NCBI GenBank assembly: GCA_934663775.1
Contig: CAKUKU010000007.1
Coordinates: 1 to 64,000, forward strand
Direction: 5' to 3'
DNA length: 64,000 bases
From: an uncultured Ellagibacter sp.
Lineage (GTDB): Bacteria > Actinomycetota > Coriobacteriia > Coriobacteriales > Eggerthellaceae
The notes beneath the pieces were generated by a model. It was not told where the DNA came from. It worked only from the letters and a program-made list of their open reading frames with translations, and did not search any database. Both the position numbers and the translations under genes were made by a program. Below are positions 23,651-31,395 of the stretch, piece after piece (the stretch's first letter is position 1; each line of letters begins with the position of its first letter).

Positions 23651-23698
23651 CGCGAGCGCGCGACGGCATGACACGACGATGATCCAAGGAGAGAAGAG

Positions 23699-24904
23699 AT
23701 GGACGGCATGACGACGGGCGGCGCGAGCGCGGAGGTGTACCTCGATAACGCGGCGACGACGCCGACTCGCCCCGAGGCGATTGAGCGCATGGACGAAGTC
23801 ATGCGCACGGCCTGGGGAAACCCCTCGTCGGTCCATGCGGCGGGGTGCCGCGCGAAGGAGGTGCTCGAAGAGAGCCGTGCCGTCGTCGCGGGCGCGCTGG
23901 GCGTTGCGCCCGACGAGGTGTTCTTCACTTCGGGAGCTACTGAATCGAACAACCTCGCGGTGCGCGGCGTCTGCTCCGCGCGTCGTGAAACCCCTGGCCA
24001 GATCGTCACATCCACCCTCGAACACGCGTCGGTCACGCGCAGCGTGCGCGGTATGCGCCGTGAGGGCGGGTGGAAGGTTTCCTATATCGACGCCGTCGGC
24101 GGCGCGCTCGATTTGGACCAGCTGCGATGTGCGCTCGACGGCGTGCCGACGACGCTTATCACCATCATGAACGTGCAAAACGAGGTGGGCTATGTGTTCC
24201 CCTCGGAAAAGATCGGGTGCATCCGTGACGAGCTTTCCCCCGATGCGCTTTTCCACGTCGACGCCACGCAGGCGTTCTGCAAGCTTTCCGCGAAGCCGCG
24301 CGAATGGCACGCCGATCTCGTGTCGGTCGCTTCGCACAAGATTGGCGGCCCGCGCGGTATCGGCGCGCTCTACGTGCGCGATGGCGTGAAGATGCACACG
24401 AACGCATTTGGCGGCGGGCAGGAGCGCGGGCTTCGCTCGGGCACCGAGCCCGTGTTCTTGGCGGCCGGGTTCGCGCGCGCCGTCGAGCTGGCAACATCCG
24501 AGCGCGAGCAAACGTTTGCCCATGTGAGAGCCTTGAACGAGCAGTTGCGCGCGCAGCTTGCGAGCGCCCTTCCGGGCGCAATCGTGAACTCGCCCGAGGA
24601 CGCGTCCCCCTTCATCGTGAGCGTGAGCGTGCCGGGGCTTCGCAACGCGAAGTCGGTCGCGTACCTAAGCGATCGCGGCGTCTACGTGTCGCGCGCATCG
24701 GCGTGCGAGTCGAATCACGAGCACGTGGCGGCGGGCACCTGGCGCAAGAAGCACCCGCTGTCGCTTCAGGCGGCGGGCATCCCGCTTTCGCAGGGGAACA
24801 CGACGCTGCGCGTGAGCTTCTCGGGTGCGACGACGCCCGACGATGTCGAGCGTTTCGTTCGCGTCCTCGCTGATTGCGACGCCGAATTGGGCAAGCGCGC
24901 TTGA
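23699..24904 (+). CDS. Cysteine desulfurase (NifS/IscS family)
   Basis: The 401-residue PLP enzyme starts VYLDNAATTPTRPEAIERMD, has FFTSGATESNNLAVRGV (PLP phosphate site), the PLP lysine in SVASHKIGGPRGIGALYV (about residue 213), and the mobile catalytic loop with SRASACESNHEH (catalytic Cys about 338). It frees sulfur from cysteine for Fe-S clusters, thiolated tRNA or molybdopterin. No IscU or SUF gene adjoins it, so its acceptor is elsewhere. The insertion NHEHVAAGTWRKKHPL in the loop is a long, basic variant. Confidence 0.9.
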   Translation: MDGMTTGGASAEVYLDNAATTPTRPEAIERMDEVMRTAWGNPSSVHAAGCRAKEVLEESRAVVAGALGVAPDEVFFTSGATESNNLAVRGVCSARRETPGQIVTSTLEHASVTRSVRGMRREGGWKVSYIDAVGGALDLDQLRCALDGVPTTLITIMNVQNEVGYVFPSEKIGCIRDELSPDALFHVDATQAFCKLSAKPREWHADLVSVASHKIGGPRGIGALYVRDGVKMHTNAFGGGQERGLRSGTEPVFLAAGFARAVELATSEREQTFAHVRALNEQLRAQLASALPGAIVNSPEDASPFIVSVSVPGLRNAKSVAYLSDRGVYVSRASACESNHEHVAAGTWRKKHPLSLQAAGIPLSQGNTTLRVSFSGATTPDDVERFVRVLADCDAELGKRA

Positions 24905-24991
24905 CGGCGCGCCCCATGATGGCACGGCGGGGCGGTATATAGTATCCTGCACTTTGTTTTCCGCTGTGCAATGCAATCGATTGGGGAGGGC

Positions 24992-25429
24992 ATGAAAAAG
25001 TTTCTTACGGAGTTCAAGGAATTCATCAACCGCGGTAACGTGATGGATCTGGCCGTCGCCGTCATCATAGGCGGCGCATTCACCTCCATCGTGACGGCGC
25101 TCACCACCAGCATCATCAACCCGCTCATCTCGCTTATCGCGGGCGGCGGTGCGGGCGTGGTCTCGGGGCTGGTGATTCCCGGCACCGACATCGACTTCGG
25201 CGCGTTCATCTCCGCCTGCATCAATTTCCTCATCGTGGCGCTCGTGGTGTTTTTGCTGGTGAAGGCCGTCAACAAGGCGCAGGAGACCGCCGAGAAGCTC
25301 GCGGGCAAGGAAAAAGAAGCGGAAAAGAAGGCGCCCGTGTGCCCGTACTGCTTGGAAGAGGTGAAGGAGGGCGCGACGCGCTGCCCGCATTGCGCAGGTT
25401 CCTTCGATTCTCCCGCGAAGGGCGAATAG
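24992..25429 (+). CDS. mscL: Large-conductance mechanosensitive channel MscL with zinc ribbon
   Basis: The 145-residue protein opens with KKFLTEFKEFINRGNVMDLA, then the pore helix AVIIGGAFTSIVTALTTSI, a short periplasmic loop (about residues 41-67) and the second span CINFLIVALVVFLLVKAVN. It relieves osmotic downshock by opening a large pore. Beyond the usual charged C-terminal helix (KEKEAEKKAP) it carries an added CPYC-x9-CPHC zinc ribbon (about residues 115-135). ATG 24992 is chosen after GGGGAGGG. The upstream ATG at 24971 lacks such a site. Confidence 0.93.
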   Translation: MKKFLTEFKEFINRGNVMDLAVAVIIGGAFTSIVTALTTSIINPLISLIAGGGAGVVSGLVIPGTDIDFGAFISACINFLIVALVVFLLVKAVNKAQETAEKLAGKEKEAEKKAPVCPYCLEEVKEGATRCPHCAGSFDSPAKGE

Positions 25430-25471
25430 CTGGGCGAGTGTCCCTGTTTCGGGACGATAGTAAACGAAAGC

Positions 25472-25499
25472 GGGCCGCATGATCGGGGCGATGCGGCCC
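25472..25499 (+). terminator. Bidirectional terminator between mscL and the LDH gene
   Basis: GGGCCGCAT and ATGCGGCCC form a perfect 9-bp stem around a 10-base loop, with CGTGCGTTTT downstream. The convergent LDH gene ends 34 bases to the right. A second small palindrome (TGTCCC-N6-GGGACg) lies at 25439-25456. Confidence 0.6.
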
Positions 25500-25532
25500 C
25501 GTGCGTTTTGGGACAGTGCGCTTGAGCTGTCC

Positions 25533-26507
25533 TTACAGATCGAGCTTCTCGACGACGCCCTTCAAGACGCGCGCCGATTCGCGCAGGCGCGCCTGCTCGT
25601 CTTCGGAGAAGGGCGCGGGAACCTTGTACTCGATGCCGTCCGCCCCGACGACGGCGGGCATCGAAAGCGCGATGTCGCTGATGCCGTATTCGCCCTCCAT
25701 CAGGTTCGATACGGGAAGGATGGGCTTTTCATCGCGCACGATGGCCTCGCAGATGCGCTTCACCGACATGGCGATTCCCCAGTAGGTGGCGTGCTTCTTC
25801 TCGATGATCTCGTAGGCGGAGTTTTTCACGTCGGCCTCGATTTTGCGCATGGTCTCGGCGCTGTGCTCGCGCCCGCGCAGGCGGCTGAACACGTCGATCG
25901 GGATGCCCGACACGTTCGCCAGACTCCAGATGGCGATCTCGGAATCGCCGTGCTCGCCGACGATGCGCGCATGCACGTTGCGCGGGTCGACGCCGAGATG
26001 CTCGCCGAGAACGTACTTGAAGCGCGCGGTGTCGAGTACGGTGCCCGACCCGATGACGCGGTTCGCGGGCAGACCCGAGAGCTTGAGCGCAACATAGGTC
26101 AAGATGTCGACCGGGTTGGACACGACGAGCAGGATGCCCGAGAAGCCGGCGTCGGCGATTCTGGGCACGATTGATTTGAAGATGTCGACGTTCTTGCTGA
26201 CCAAGTCGAGGCGCGTTTCGCCCGGCTTCTGATTTGCGCCCGCCGTGATGATCACGATGCCGGCGTCGGCGATGTCGGCGTAGTCGCCCGCGTAGATGTT
26301 CGCGGGGCTTGCGAGCGGCATGCCGTGCGCGATGTCGAGCGCCTCGCCGAAGGCGCGGTCCCGATTGACGTCGATCAGCACCATTTCGGAAAAAAGCCCA
26401 CTCTGCATCAGGGAGAATGCGGAGGCCGATCCCACGAATCCGCATCCCACGATACCAACCTTGCGGAAGTTTGCGGGCCGTATGCCCGCGTTTGCGCTGC
26501 CTGCCAT
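25533..26507 (-). CDS. ldh: L-lactate dehydrogenase
   Basis: The 324-residue NAD enzyme has the dinucleotide fold GIVGCGFVGSASAFSLMQSG (about 18-37), LIDVNRDRAFGEALDIAHG, and the substrate loop TAGANQKPGETRLDLV. Gln in that loop and the following Arg mark lactate rather than malate dehydrogenases. It also has the catalytic histidine in IVGEHGDSE. It interconverts pyruvate and L-lactate. GAAGGAGAAG precedes the ATG at 26507, and the longer frame upstream is not supported. It is a single gene convergent with mscL. Confidence 0.9.
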   Translation of the reverse strand: MAGSANAGIRPANFRKVGIVGCGFVGSASAFSLMQSGLFSEMVLIDVNRDRAFGEALDIAHGMPLASPANIYAGDYADIADAGIVIITAGANQKPGETRLDLVSKNVDIFKSIVPRIADAGFSGILLVVSNPVDILTYVALKLSGLPANRVIGSGTVLDTARFKYVLGEHLGVDPRNVHARIVGEHGDSEIAIWSLANVSGIPIDVFSRLRGREHSAETMRKIEADVKNSAYEIIEKKHATYWGIAMSVKRICEAIVRDEKPILPVSNLMEGEYGISDIALSMPAVVGADGIEYKVPAPFSEDEQARLRESARVLKGVVEKLDL

Positions 26508-26694
26508 GAGCTTCTCCTTCGCCGAACGTCGTTTCGCTATTGTGCCACAAACGCGCGCGGAGAGCATCGCGAATGGCGCGCTCGTTTCGCATGCTGGAGC
26601 TTCCGACGGGCCGCTTGCTCCGCGTCCGGCTCGCCGACGGCGTTCGCGCGCTCCGCTGGCCCCGCCTCGCCCGCATGACGCCATGCGGGCGAGG

Positions 26695-27120
26695 CTACTC
26701 GACGGCGCCCTTAAGCTCGATGGGCGCCCACTCGTCGTGGTTGCAGATCCACGCGCGGGCGTCTTCGACGCTAAAGAACGTGAGCGTGGGATCGTTCGGT
26801 CCCTCGTAGGTTTCGCCTAGGCCGGAAAGATGCGCGAAGCCCGCATAGCGGATGGCCTCCCCGACTTCGTCTTTCAGCCCCACGCGCCCGCGAAGGATGA
26901 GCCAGCCGTGCCCGGGCCACCAGGCCGTCGCCTCGAATTTGGGGTTTTCACAAAGCTCTTCCCACACGTCTTTGGTCGTCGCGGTGCAAAACCATATCTT
27001 GCCGTTTTCCTCGGCGGCGAAGCTGAACGGGCGCACATGCGGCTGGTCGTTCACGCTCGTGGCCAGATACCACGCGGGCACGGCGGATAGGTATTGCAGG
27101 ATCTTCTCGTTGCCTGTCAT
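26695..27120 (-). CDS. Pyridoxamine 5'-phosphate oxidase family protein
   Basis: The 141-residue split-barrel flavin-binding protein has LQYLSAVPAWYLATSVNDQP, HVRPFSFAAEENGKIWFCTA and the central VWEELCENPKFEATAWWPGH. These match small PNPOx-like proteins that bind FMN or F420 and reduce unknown substrates. The ATG at 27120 follows AAGGAAC. It is separated by 69 bases from the ECF transporter operon upstream, which may import the flavin precursor. Confidence 0.82.
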   Translation of the reverse strand: MTGNEKILQYLSAVPAWYLATSVNDQPHVRPFSFAAEENGKIWFCTATTKDVWEELCENPKFEATAWWPGHGWLILRGRVGLKDEVGEAIRYAGFAHLSGLGETYEGPNDPTLTFFSVEDARAWICNHDEWAPIELKGAVE

Positions 27121-27189
27121 GAGGTTCCTTTCGATATATGATAAGGGAGCGAAGTTCTCGTGCTGCGTCGTCGGCACTGCCGCAGCGCC

Positions 27190-27990
27190 TTATGCGAAGA
27201 CGTTCACCGCGACGACGCAGGCTAAAAGCGCCACCGTGCACGCGCAGGCGATGCCGTCGCGCGGGGCGAAGCGCAAGGGGTGCAGCCGCGTGCGCCCTAC
27301 CTTGCCGTGGTAGCAGCGCGCGTCCATGGCGGCCGAGAGCGTCTCGGCATGGCGGAAAACGCTAGCGAACAGGGGGGTCATCATCGACGCAAGCGTCTGC
27401 GCGCCGCGCACGGGACTCGTTTTGAGCCCCGCTCCGCGCGAGAGCTGCGCCTCGCGGATTGAGGAGAGCTCGGTTGCGAATTGCGGCATGAATCGCAGGG
27501 CGATGCCCATGATCATGCCGATCTCGTGCGCCGGCACGCCGAAGCGCGCAAGGGGGGAGAGAAGCCGCTCGAACGCCTCCGTCAGGTCGAGCGTCGTCGT
27601 CGTGAGCGTGACGAGGCTCATTCCCGCCATCATGAGAACGAGCCGCGCCGCGATGAGCAGGCAGGTGTAGACGCCCTGTTCGCTTATGCGGATGAACGCC
27701 CATTCGAACAAGACGTGCCCGCCCTGCACGACGAACAGGTTCATGATCGATGCAATTACGACGATGAACATGAGCGGGGCGAGCGAACGTACCGCTTTAC
27801 CTGCGGGGATGCGTGCGAGCGCATAGCAGCTGGCGACGAAGAGCGCCACGGGGACAAGCGCCGGGAAATCGCGCGCGTTCAACGTGATGATGATGAACGC
27901 GCAGCCGAGCACGAGCTTCGCGCGCGCGTCGAGCGCATGGAGGGGGCTTTTCCCCGGTACATAGCTTCCGAACGAAAAGCCGCGCATCAT
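27190..27990 (-). CDS. ecfT: ECF transporter transmembrane protein EcfT
   Basis: The 266-residue membrane protein begins YVPGKSPLHALDARAKLVLG, the EcfT signature. It has about five spans (FPALVPVALFVASCYALARI and others). The two coupling-helix A-R-G/S motifs lie in the region VRGAQTLASMMTPLFASVFR to AETLSAAMDARCYHG. It links the substrate-binding S component to the two ATPase domains. Its ATG overlaps the stop of the fused ATPase (ATGA), so the module is translated as one unit. Confidence 0.9.
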   Translation of the reverse strand: MMRGFSFGSYVPGKSPLHALDARAKLVLGCAFIIITLNARDFPALVPVALFVASCYALARIPAGKAVRSLAPLMFIVVIASIMNLFVVQGGHVLFEWAFIRISEQGVYTCLLIAARLVLMMAGMSLVTLTTTTLDLTEAFERLLSPLARFGVPAHEIGMIMGIALRFMPQFATELSSIREAQLSRGAGLKTSPVRGAQTLASMMTPLFASVFRHAETLSAAMDARCYHGKVGRTRLHPLRFAPRDGIACACTVALLACVVAVNVFA

Positions 27991-29891
27991 AGGAGCCCCT
28001 GCAAGAAAGCGACGAGCGATTCCTCTGTTGCAAGCCCGCTGCGCGGCACATCGAGCCCGCCTTCGCGCAGAAGGTTCGCGAAATGCTCGGGCGAGGTGGT
28101 CGCAAGACCCACGGCGTTGAGCTCCGCCGCGCGGGTGAACACTTCGGCGGGCGTGCCCTCCATGAGCAGTTTTCCCTCGCTTAGCACGGCTATGCGATCG
28201 CAGAGGGTCGCGAGGTCGTCCATATTGTGGGACACCATGACCACAGTGAGCCCCTCGTCATGCAAGCGCGCCACCATGGAGAGGAACGATTCGCGCGCCT
28301 TGGGGTCGAGTCCCGCGGCGGGCTCGTCGAGCACGAGGACCTCGGGCTCCATGGCGAGCACGCCCGCGAACGCCGCGCGGCGCTGCTGGCCTCCCGAGAG
28401 CTCGAAAGGGCTGCGCGAGGAGATCTCCTTCGGGTCAAGCCCCACGGTGCGAAGCGCCCGCTCGACGCGCGCGGCGACCTCTTCTTCCGATAACCCCAGG
28501 TTGCGGGGCCCAAAGGCGACGTCTTCGGCGACGGTCGGGGCGAAGAGCTGGTTTTCGGGATACTGGAATACCACGCCGACGCGCCCGCGAACCTCGTTCG
28601 CGGCGCCCGGCTCGGCGAGGTCGCGGCCGAAGGCGATGACGCGCCCGCGGGTGGGACGCAGGATGCCGTTCATGTGCTGGATGAGGGTTGACTTGCCCGA
28701 ACCGGTGTGGCCCGCGATGCCTAGGAACTCGCCTTCGCGCACTTCCAGCGTGACCCCGCCAAGCGCCCAGAGCGCTTCGGGGGAGTTGCCCCATTTCGCC
28801 TGTTTGGGCGCGGGTCTCATGCCGGATTTGCGCTGTCGGCGCGCCTCGGCGGCATTGTATGTGTACGATACGTCCTCAAAGCTGATGAGCGCTTCGCACG
28901 TGGGTTCTGCGGTGGGCGCGGAGCTTGGGGCGCTTTTTGCATGTGGGGTGCTCGCAGGCGACGGTGCTGCCGCGACGCGCCCGGCGAATGCCTCAAGCAC
29001 GCTTTTCGCAAGCGCTTTTTCGGTGACGGCGGATTCCACGGGCGCGCCCGCCCGGCGCAGTGCGCAGGCGAGCTCGGCGGCGAAGGGCACTTCCAGGTTG
29101 AGCGCGGCGAGCGCCTCGGTGTCCGTGAGCACTTCCTGTGGCGCGCCCGCGCGCGCCACATGTCCCGCCTCGAGCACGATGACGCGGTCGGCGAGCGCTG
29201 CCTCTTCCATGAAATGCGTGATCATGACCACGGTCATGCCCTGATCGTTGAGGGAGCGGACGACGCGCATGAGTCCTTTGCGCCCGCGGGGGTCGAGCAT
29301 GGCGGATGCCTCGTCTAGGATGAGGATCTCCGGGTTCATGGCGAGCGCGCCCGCGATGGCGACGCGCTGCTTCTGCCCGCCCGAAAGCGCATGCGTCTCG
29401 TGCTTCTCAAACCCGGCAAGCCCCACGTCTTCCAGGCACTGCGTCACGCGTTTTCGCAGTTCGGGCATGGGAACGCCGAGGTTTTCCGGCCCGAAGGCCA
29501 CATCGTCTTCAACAAGCGACGCGACCAATTGGTCGTCGGGGTTCTGAAACACCATGCCCGCGCTCTGACGGATCGAGAATGTGTTTGCGGGATCGGAAGT
29601 GTCCATTCCGCAAACTTTCACCTGTCCCTTATCCGGGACAAGCAGCGCGTTCAGGTGCTTCGCGAGCGTGGACTTCCCCGATCCGTTGCCCCCGAGGATG
29701 CACACGAACTCCCCGCGTGCCACCTGGGCGCTTGTTCCCGCGAGCGCGAACGTCTCGCCGTCGTAGGTGAACGACACGTCGCGTGCGTCGACGATCGGCT
29801 CGGGCGCGCTCGGATCGACGGCGTCGGGGGAGGGCGCGTCGGCCAGCTTGCCGGGCGCGGCGGCGTTTTGGCGGGACAGCTTCTCGTCCAT
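27987..29891 (-). CDS. Fused double ECF ATPase (EcfA-EcfA')
   Basis: The 634-residue protein carries two complete ABC ATPases in one chain. The first half (about 30-270) has Walker A GGNGSGKST, signature LSGGQKQRVAIA and ILILDEASAMLDPRG. The second (about 335-575) has GHTGSGKST, LSGGQQRRAAFAG and VLVLDEPAAGLDPKA. A loose linker of about 60 residues (rich in Ala/Ser/Pro) joins them. Most ECF modules encode EcfA and EcfA' separately, so the fusion fixes a 1:1 pair. It energises vitamin uptake with the flanking EcfT and S component, three bases from the S gene. Confidence 0.92.
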   Translation of the reverse strand: MDEKLSRQNAAAPGKLADAPSPDAVDPSAPEPIVDARDVSFTYDGETFALAGTSAQVARGEFVCILGGNGSGKSTLAKHLNALLVPDKGQVKVCGMDTSDPANTFSIRQSAGMVFQNPDDQLVASLVEDDVAFGPENLGVPMPELRKRVTQCLEDVGLAGFEKHETHALSGGQKQRVAIAGALAMNPEILILDEASAMLDPRGRKGLMRVVRSLNDQGMTVVMITHFMEEAALADRVIVLEAGHVARAGAPQEVLTDTEALAALNLEVPFAAELACALRRAGAPVESAVTEKALAKSVLEAFAGRVAAAPSPASTPHAKSAPSSAPTAEPTCEALISFEDVSYTYNAAEARRQRKSGMRPAPKQAKWGNSPEALWALGGVTLEVREGEFLGIAGHTGSGKSTLIQHMNGILRPTRGRVIAFGRDLAEPGAANEVRGRVGVVFQYPENQLFAPTVAEDVAFGPRNLGLSEEEVAARVERALRTVGLDPKEISSRSPFELSGGQQRRAAFAGVLAMEPEVLVLDEPAAGLDPKARESFLSMVARLHDEGLTVVMVSHNMDDLATLCDRIAVLSEGKLLMEGTPAEVFTRAAELNAVGLATTSPEHFANLLREGGLDVPRSGLATEESLVAFLQGLL

Positions 29892-29894
29892 GGC

Positions 29895-30488
29895 TTAGCG
29901 GCCCTTCACCTGGTTTTTCTTCGGCGTGATGAGGTTCGAGATCGCCTTGTACACGATGAGTGTCAAAAGCGAGTTCAACACGGTCTTGATCAGGTTGAAG
30001 GGGACGACGGCAGGAAGCAGGAGCGGGGCGATGACGTCGACGCTGCCGTACCAGAACACGACGCCGATCGTGAGGTTGGTGATGACGCTGCCAACGGTCG
30101 CAAGCACAACGCCGACGAGAAGACCCGTGATTGCGCCTTTCAGCGTGTGCATCTTCTTGTAGATGAGCGCGGCGGGTACGACGTAGAACAGCGTCGCGCA
30201 GATGTTCATGAGCGATCCCACCCATTCGCCCAGGATAAGGCCGTGAATCACCGCGGCAATCGAGCCGACGATGAAGCCCGCGCTCGGTCCGAAGGCGAAA
30301 CCGCACACCATGGCGGGCATGAGCGAGGGGTCGTAGGTCAAGAAGGGTGCGGCGGGGAGAATGGGGATTTGAATGAACGCGAAGAGTGCGGAGATGGCGC
30401 ACATGAGTGCCATAGTGACGAGCTGGCGCGTGCTCCAGATGTTCGTGTTCTTGAGTTCGACCTGCTTGGTCGTCTGATTGACCGGCAT
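29895..30488 (-). CDS. ECF transporter S component, riboflavin type (RibU-like)
   Basis: The 197-residue membrane protein has about six spans (TMALMCAISALFAFIQIPIL and so on) and the hydrophobic N-terminal substrate-pocket region typical of S components. AAPFLTYDPSLMPAMVCGFA matches the LxxD.xxxPAmi pattern of RibU-like proteins. An FMN riboswitch and terminator precede it, which strongly supports riboflavin as substrate. ATG 30488 follows GGAGGCCC. It leads the operon S-A/A'-T. Confidence 0.9.
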   Translation of the reverse strand: MPVNQTTKQVELKNTNIWSTRQLVTMALMCAISALFAFIQIPILPAAPFLTYDPSLMPAMVCGFAFGPSAGFIVGSIAAVIHGLILGEWVGSLMNICATLFYVVPAALIYKKMHTLKGAITGLLVGVVLATVGSVITNLTIGVVFWYGSVDVIAPLLLPAVVPFNLIKTVLNSLLTLIVYKAISNLITPKKNQVKGR

Positions 30489-30542
30489 GCGGGCCTCCTT
30501 TTCGCAAGGTGAGGGCTTGCGGGGCCGCTTCCCACCCTGCAT

Positions 30543-30578
30543 AAAAAGCGGGCCCGTATGAATTCCATACGGGCCCGC
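30543..30578 (-). terminator. Terminator of the FMN riboswitch expression platform
   Basis: On the minus strand, GCGGGCCCGTATG pairs perfectly with its inverse around GAATT and is followed by TTTTT. It sits between the aptamer and the S-component start, so FMN binding probably causes transcription to stop here. Confidence 0.85.
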
Positions 30579-30627
30579 GAATACGCATTGGAAGCGCCTC
30601 GGCGTTGCCGCGGCGGCTTTGCGATTC

Positions 30628-30790
30628 TCTGCCTCTTCCATCCGGACTGTAACCGTTGGTCCCGGATTCTCACCGGATCAGCCGGGCGGACGTGAGCGCA
30701 TGGACGCTTCGCCTGCCCAGGTCGCGGACTTCCGGCTTGACGCGAACGCCTTCCGGTAACCGCCAGTGGGGAATCTCACCCCGCCCTGAA
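30628..30790 (-). promoter_or_regulatory. FMN riboswitch (RFN element)
   Basis: On the minus strand the leader contains AGGGCGGGGTGAGATTCCCC, ACTGGCGGTTACCGG, AGCCGGAAGTCCGCGACCTG, TCCGGTGAGAATCCGGGACC and AACGGTTACAGTCCGGATGG followed by AAGAGG. These are the conserved blocks of the FMN aptamer in the right order. It controls the riboflavin transporter operon downstream through the terminator at 30543-30578. Confidence 0.93.
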
Positions 30791-30810
30791 ACAGAATTCA
30801 TCTGCGGCGT

Positions 30811-30839
30811 ATTGTAAGCGGCAACGCCCGTCGCTGCAA
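30811..30839 (-). promoter_or_regulatory. Promoter of the FMN-riboswitch/ECF operon
   Basis: On the minus strand TTGCAG and TACAAT are separated by 17 bases, and the -10 lies about 25 bases before the aptamer. Confidence 0.65.
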
Positions 30840-30881
30840 CCCAGGTTTTGTGAAAGCGCCGCCTTCGCGAGCGTGCTTTCT

Positions 30882-30903
30882 GGGACAACTCGGTTTTTGT
30901 GCC
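30882..30903 (+). repeat. Dispersed repeat, partial copy 3
   Basis: GGGACAACTCGG-TTTTT-GTGCC is identical over 22 bases to the end of the copy at 57102-57158 and near-identical to that at 13488-13544. Here it lies in the loop of a GCTTTCT/AGAAAGC hairpin (30875-30917). The gap 30840-31142 otherwise holds nothing recognisable. Confidence 0.6.
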
Positions 30904-31142
30904 TGAATCGAGAAAGCCTCCCTTCGGCGGATGCGAATCGTGTTGCCTGCGACGTTGTGCCGCCTCCAACATCGCTTTGCAACCTTAACTCGCTTGAAAC
31001 GTGCAGGAAACACGGGTTTTGTATCGTTGGGTCGTCGAAGCGCGAAGGCGCGTGACGATCGAACATCCAAAGGCGGCTCTGCGGCGCGATGCCCCCAACC
31101 CACGCGCCGCACCCGCCGATTTCCTGTTCCCCATCTCCATAT

Positions 31143-31183
31143 GGAAGCCCTTTTTGTGCAGCAACTGCACAAAAAGGGCTTCC
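31143..31183. repeat. Perfect palindrome with 19-bp arms
   Basis: GGAAGCCCTTTTTGTGCAG (31143-31161) is repeated exactly inverted at 31165-31183 with only CAA between. Both strands give a stem containing an internal T5/A5 run. It lies in the 600-base gap between the divergent ECF operon and the phosphate transporter gene. No gene end points into it, so it is not an ordinary terminator. Confidence 0.7.
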
Positions 31184-31395
31184 AAGCGAAGTGCGCTTTC
31201 CGATGTCCGCCTTCCCTTTCATCGGGGGGATTTGTGCATGTTGCCGATATCGGGGGTCCGCGCGGCGCCGCTTGCTTTACATTGTTAAGGCTGTGTAAAT
31301 CGCGGGCATGCGGGGTGCAGCGCTCCAGCATTCGACTCGCGCAGGGGCAAACCGAGTTCTCAACAGGGAACTGGACAACATAGACGGGGTAGCAC

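Noticed and set aside
21968..24523. An 851-residue minus-strand open frame opposite fbp and the cysteine desulfurase
   Set aside because: Same effect: a long GC-driven shadow across two well-supported genes.
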